From Armatimonadota bacterium (GTDB lineage: Bacteria; Armatimonadota; JAAZEB01), in assembly GCA_012841485.1 (NCBI GenBank), contig DUUU01000116.1, forward strand, positions 1 to 32,195: DNA of 32,195 bases, written 5' to 3'. The first letter of the stretch is position 1, and each line of letters opens with the position of its first letter. Positions 30,328 to 32,195 of this stretch are shown here, piece after piece. The notes beneath the pieces were generated by a model. It made no database searches. It was not told where the DNA came from and saw only the letters and a list, made by a program, of their open reading frames with translations. Made by a program: the position numbers and the translations under genes.

Positions 30328-31266
30328 ATGACTGAGAGCGGAATGGTCAGGGAGCATCCAGGACGCTGCCGCTGCATCATCATCGGGGGCGGGCCGGCAG
30401 GCCTCGCCGCCGCTCTCTACTTTGCCCGCTTCAACTGCGACGCGCTGGTGATCTCCATGGAGGATCAGCGCGCCCGCTGGATCGAGCGCACCTGGAACGT
30501 TCCGGGGTATCCCGAGGGAATCCGCGGTGATGAGCTGATCGCGCGATGCCGCGAGCACGCGCTCAAATATGGGGCCACTCTGGTCCATGGGGAAGTGGAT
30601 GCGGTGAGCGGCCAGAACAACGATTTCCGGGTTCGCCTGGTTGATGGCCGGGTGTTCCACGGGCGCCATGTCATTTTCGCCACGGGCGTTCGCGATACGC
30701 CGCCCAACTTCCCCAACGCCTACAAGTACCTTGGGCGGGGTTTGCGCCACTGCCCCGTGTGCGACGGGTATGAGGCGAACGGCAAGCGTCTGGCGGTCTT
30801 CGGCACCGGTGATCGGGTGGCCCGGCGCGCGCTCTTTCTTGCCGCCTTCACCGATCGTGTCACGATCCTCTTCAATGGCGAGGGCTCCCTCCACGAGATC
30901 GATCCCGCGCTGAGGGAGACCCTGGAGAGCTATGGCATTCCGTGCCTGGAGCCGCCGGTCGTGGAAGTTATGGACGAAGGCACCGAGATCCGAGGTTTTC
31001 TCCTGGAGGATGGCACGCGCATTGAGGTGGACCGTGCCTACAGCGCCCGAGAGATCCACCCGCGATCCGAGGTGGCGGCGAAGATGGGCGTGGCGTTGAA
31101 CGAGCGGGGCTTTATCCAGGTGGATGCCCATTGCGCCACCAACATTGAGGGCGTTTACGCCGTGGGCGATGTGGCCGGAACCGGGTACGCGCAGATCATC
31201 ATCGGCATGGGGCAGGCGGCGATTGCCGCCATTCACATCCACGGGCGCTTCGATGCGCCTGGCTAA
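30328..31266 (+). CDS. Thioredoxin reductase-like FAD-dependent disulfide oxidoreductase
   Basis: A 312-residue flavoprotein of the low-molecular-weight thioredoxin reductase fold. The FAD loop is CIIIGGGPAGLAAALY (16-31), the redox disulfide is Cys142-Pro-Val-Cys145 (HCPVCDGYE), and the closing FAD motif is GVYAVGDVAG (275-284). The second nucleotide site has GTGDRVARRAL in place of the usual G-G-G-x-S-A, and the NADPH-binding H-R-R-x-x-x-R is absent (residues 181-190 read LFNGEGSLHE). NADH, ferredoxin or another flavoprotein could therefore be the donor. ATG 30328 has GGGAG six bases upstream; earlier in-frame starts give a poor N-terminus. It probably shares a transcript with the anti-sigma gene. 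Confidence 0.88.
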   Translation: MTESGMVREHPGRCRCIIIGGGPAGLAAALYFARFNCDALVISMEDQRARWIERTWNVPGYPEGIRGDELIARCREHALKYGATLVHGEVDAVSGQNNDFRVRLVDGRVFHGRHVIFATGVRDTPPNFPNAYKYLGRGLRHCPVCDGYEANGKRLAVFGTGDRVARRALFLAAFTDRVTILFNGEGSLHEIDPALRETLESYGIPCLEPPVVEVMDEGTEIRGFLLEDGTRIEVDRAYSAREIHPRSEVAAKMGVALNERGFIQVDAHCATNIEGVYAVGDVAGTGYAQIIIGMGQAAIAAIHIHGRFDAPG

Positions 31267-31277
31267 AGCCGGCCGGG

Positions 31278-31300
31278 GCAGGGGAGAGAGCTCACCCCGC
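31278..31300. terminator. Weak hairpin between convergent flavoprotein and Crp-family genes
   Basis: GC-A-GGGG (31278-31284) pairs with CCCC-GC (31295-31300) with one bulge and a ten-base loop, inside the 45-base gap between converging stops. Confidence 0.35.
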
Positions 31301-31311
31301 TGTCTGGCGCG

Positions 31312-31965
31312 TCACGCCCCCAGCCGGTCGCGGCGCTCGAGGTAATCCACGAAGTGTTCGAGGCCCTGGGCGGAGAGGACCACGATCTCCCGCTTTGCCA
31401 TGCGCGCGATGGCCGCGTTCTGGAGGGTATCGAAGACTCGCTCGATCTCCTTTTCGGGCACGCCGGTCATGAACTCCAGCGTCTCCATGGTGGCTTTCCT
31501 CTCCAGGACGATGCCCTCGTTGCCGGCGTTGCCCTCGCCCGTGAGAAGGAGGAGGGTGGCGGCAACGCGCGCCGTATCATTGCGCATCAGCAGCACCTGG
31601 ATCTGCCGGTTGGCGCGGCGAAGACGCTCGCTCAGCTTGCGCAGGAGCCCTGCAAAGATCGAGGCGTTGGTACAGACCAGCGTCTCGAAGGTGCTCCGCG
31701 CGATCACGACGAGCTGAGTGCGCGCGAGCGCGGTGGCGCTGGCGGAACGCGGGCCGTCATCGATCAACGCCATCTCGCCGAAGCACTCCCCGGGGGGCAG
31801 CACCGCGAGCGTCGTCTCGCGCCCCCCCATCCGCCGGTGGATGCGCACTTTTCCCTCGTGGATGAGGTACATCTCATCCCCGCGCTCGCCCTCGGCGAAG
31901 ATCGCCTGACCCGCCTCGAACAGGCGACCATATCGTTGGAGCATCTCTGTGCTGATGTTGAGCAT
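31312..31965 (-). CDS. Crp/Fnr family transcriptional regulator
   Basis: A 217-residue cyclic-nucleotide-binding-fold regulator. Residues about 10-120 form the beta-barrel sensor with GDEMYLIHEGKVRIH (29-43) and the phosphate-binding cassette GECFGEMALIDDGPRSASA (59-77), where Glu64 and Arg73 match the ribose and phosphate contacts of cAMP-binding members. A long dimer helix follows (105-127). The C-terminal winged helix includes TMETLEFMTGVPEKEIERVF (159-178) as the recognition region. There is no Fnr-type cysteine cluster. ATG 31965 has AAGGA about nine bases upstream, and a TATAAG -10 ends 11 bases before it. Regulated genes cannot be named from the sequence. Confidence 0.9.
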   Translation of the reverse strand: MLNISTEMLQRYGRLFEAGQAIFAEGERGDEMYLIHEGKVRIHRRMGGRETTLAVLPPGECFGEMALIDDGPRSASATALARTQLVVIARSTFETLVCTNASIFAGLLRKLSERLRRANRQIQVLLMRNDTARVAATLLLLTGEGNAGNEGIVLERKATMETLEFMTGVPEKEIERVFDTLQNAAIARMAKREIVVLSAQGLEHFVDYLERRDRLGA

Positions 31966-31976
31966 CTCTCAAATTC

Positions 31977-31982
31977 CTTATA
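31977..31982 (-). promoter_or_regulatory. -10 element of the Crp/Fnr-family gene
   Basis: TATAAG lies on the minus strand with 11 bases to the ATG. No -35 is seen at the right distance, so the promoter may need an activator. The expected leader is only about five bases. Confidence 0.5.
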
Positions 31983-32148
31983 GTACTTCTTTCGGCGCGC
32001 GCGGGTGGAAACTCAAGCGCCCTTCACCCTGCGCTTCTGGGATTCCGAGAGAAGGAAACCGAAGCACCGAAGGCTGCCCCCCCGTCGGCGTTCGGCCCTT
32101 CATCCATGCGTCTGCTTTCAGGGTCATTTCATTCAGAGGAAAAGTGGG

Positions 32149-32195
32149 TATAAGCGCTTGGTGACCCCGCGAGTCCGTGCTGATCAGGGAGGAGA
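32149..32195 (+). promoter_or_regulatory. Possible promoter and strong ribosome binding site for a gene starting beyond the right edge
   Basis: TATAAG at 32149-32154 is a possible -10 with a poor -35 (TTTCAT, 16 bases upstream). The window ends with AGGGAGGAGA (32186-32195), a near-ideal Shine-Dalgarno sequence, so a plus-strand start codon is expected within about ten bases after the end. Confidence 0.45.

Noticed and set aside
30019..31242. Minus-strand open frame of 407 codons opposite the flavoprotein
   Set aside because: It covers two sense genes in antisense and has no protein-like segments.

Overview
The window is GC-rich, densely coding bacterial DNA, most likely from an Armatimonadota bacterium. 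The best clue is the short pseudopilin at 13054-13662. Its N-terminus ([20 protein letters not shown], then [13 protein letters not shown]) and its C-terminal H-X9-DG motif are typical of the large pseudopilin families of Armatimonadota and also occur in Planctomycetes and Lentisphaerae. A B12-dependent (class II) ribonucleotide reductase and many free-standing glycan enzymes fit, but the phylum is inferred, not proven. I see no tRNA, rRNA, CRISPR array, insertion sequence or phage gene.

Region 1-12.95 kb is mostly housekeeping. On the minus strand: the end of an MgtC/SapB gene overlapped by proS, a small hypothetical gene, nrdJ, nrdR and queG. On the plus strand: a small membrane-anchored CxxC protein, lnt, an orphan GAF-histidine kinase, a Kef-type cation/proton antiporter and a 65-residue zinc-ribbon protein. 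NrdR is the repressor expected to control the adjacent class II reductase.

Region 13-20.5 kb is accessory: pseudopilin, CE15-type glucuronoyl esterase, URO-D-family protein, a secreted parallel beta-helix protein with an inserted carbohydrate-binding-like module, and a stand-alone PHP-domain hydrolase. With the secreted beta-propeller at 23.5-25.4 kb and the GH36-type alpha-galactosidase at 27.5-29.4 kb, this suggests a dispersed lifestyle of breaking down plant-type or exopolysaccharide glycans. A sulfotransferase, a CPBP intramembrane protease and two small hypothetical proteins lie between.

Region 25.5-32.2 kb holds a DUF2148 ferredoxin-like protein paired with an alanine dehydrogenase, the alpha-galactosidase, an RsbW-type anti-sigma kinase followed by a thioredoxin-reductase-like flavoprotein, and a Crp/Fnr regulator. 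A new plus-strand gene probably begins just past the right edge, because a strong ribosome binding site ends the window.

Three sequence-level themes recur. (1) Eight of ten recognisable promoters carry an extended -10 of the form TG(G/C)TAnnnT or close to it. (2) lnt and queG have this -10 exactly 9 bases before the ATG, which predicts leaderless mRNAs. (3) Gene ends are marked by GC-rich, often perfect hairpins without a T-tract. I found no convincing new multi-gene defence or biosynthetic system. The most unusual items are the permuted carbohydrate-binding insert in the beta-helix protein, the long sulfotransferase leader with a possible pseudoknot, and the thioredoxin-reductase homologue lacking the usual NADPH motif.
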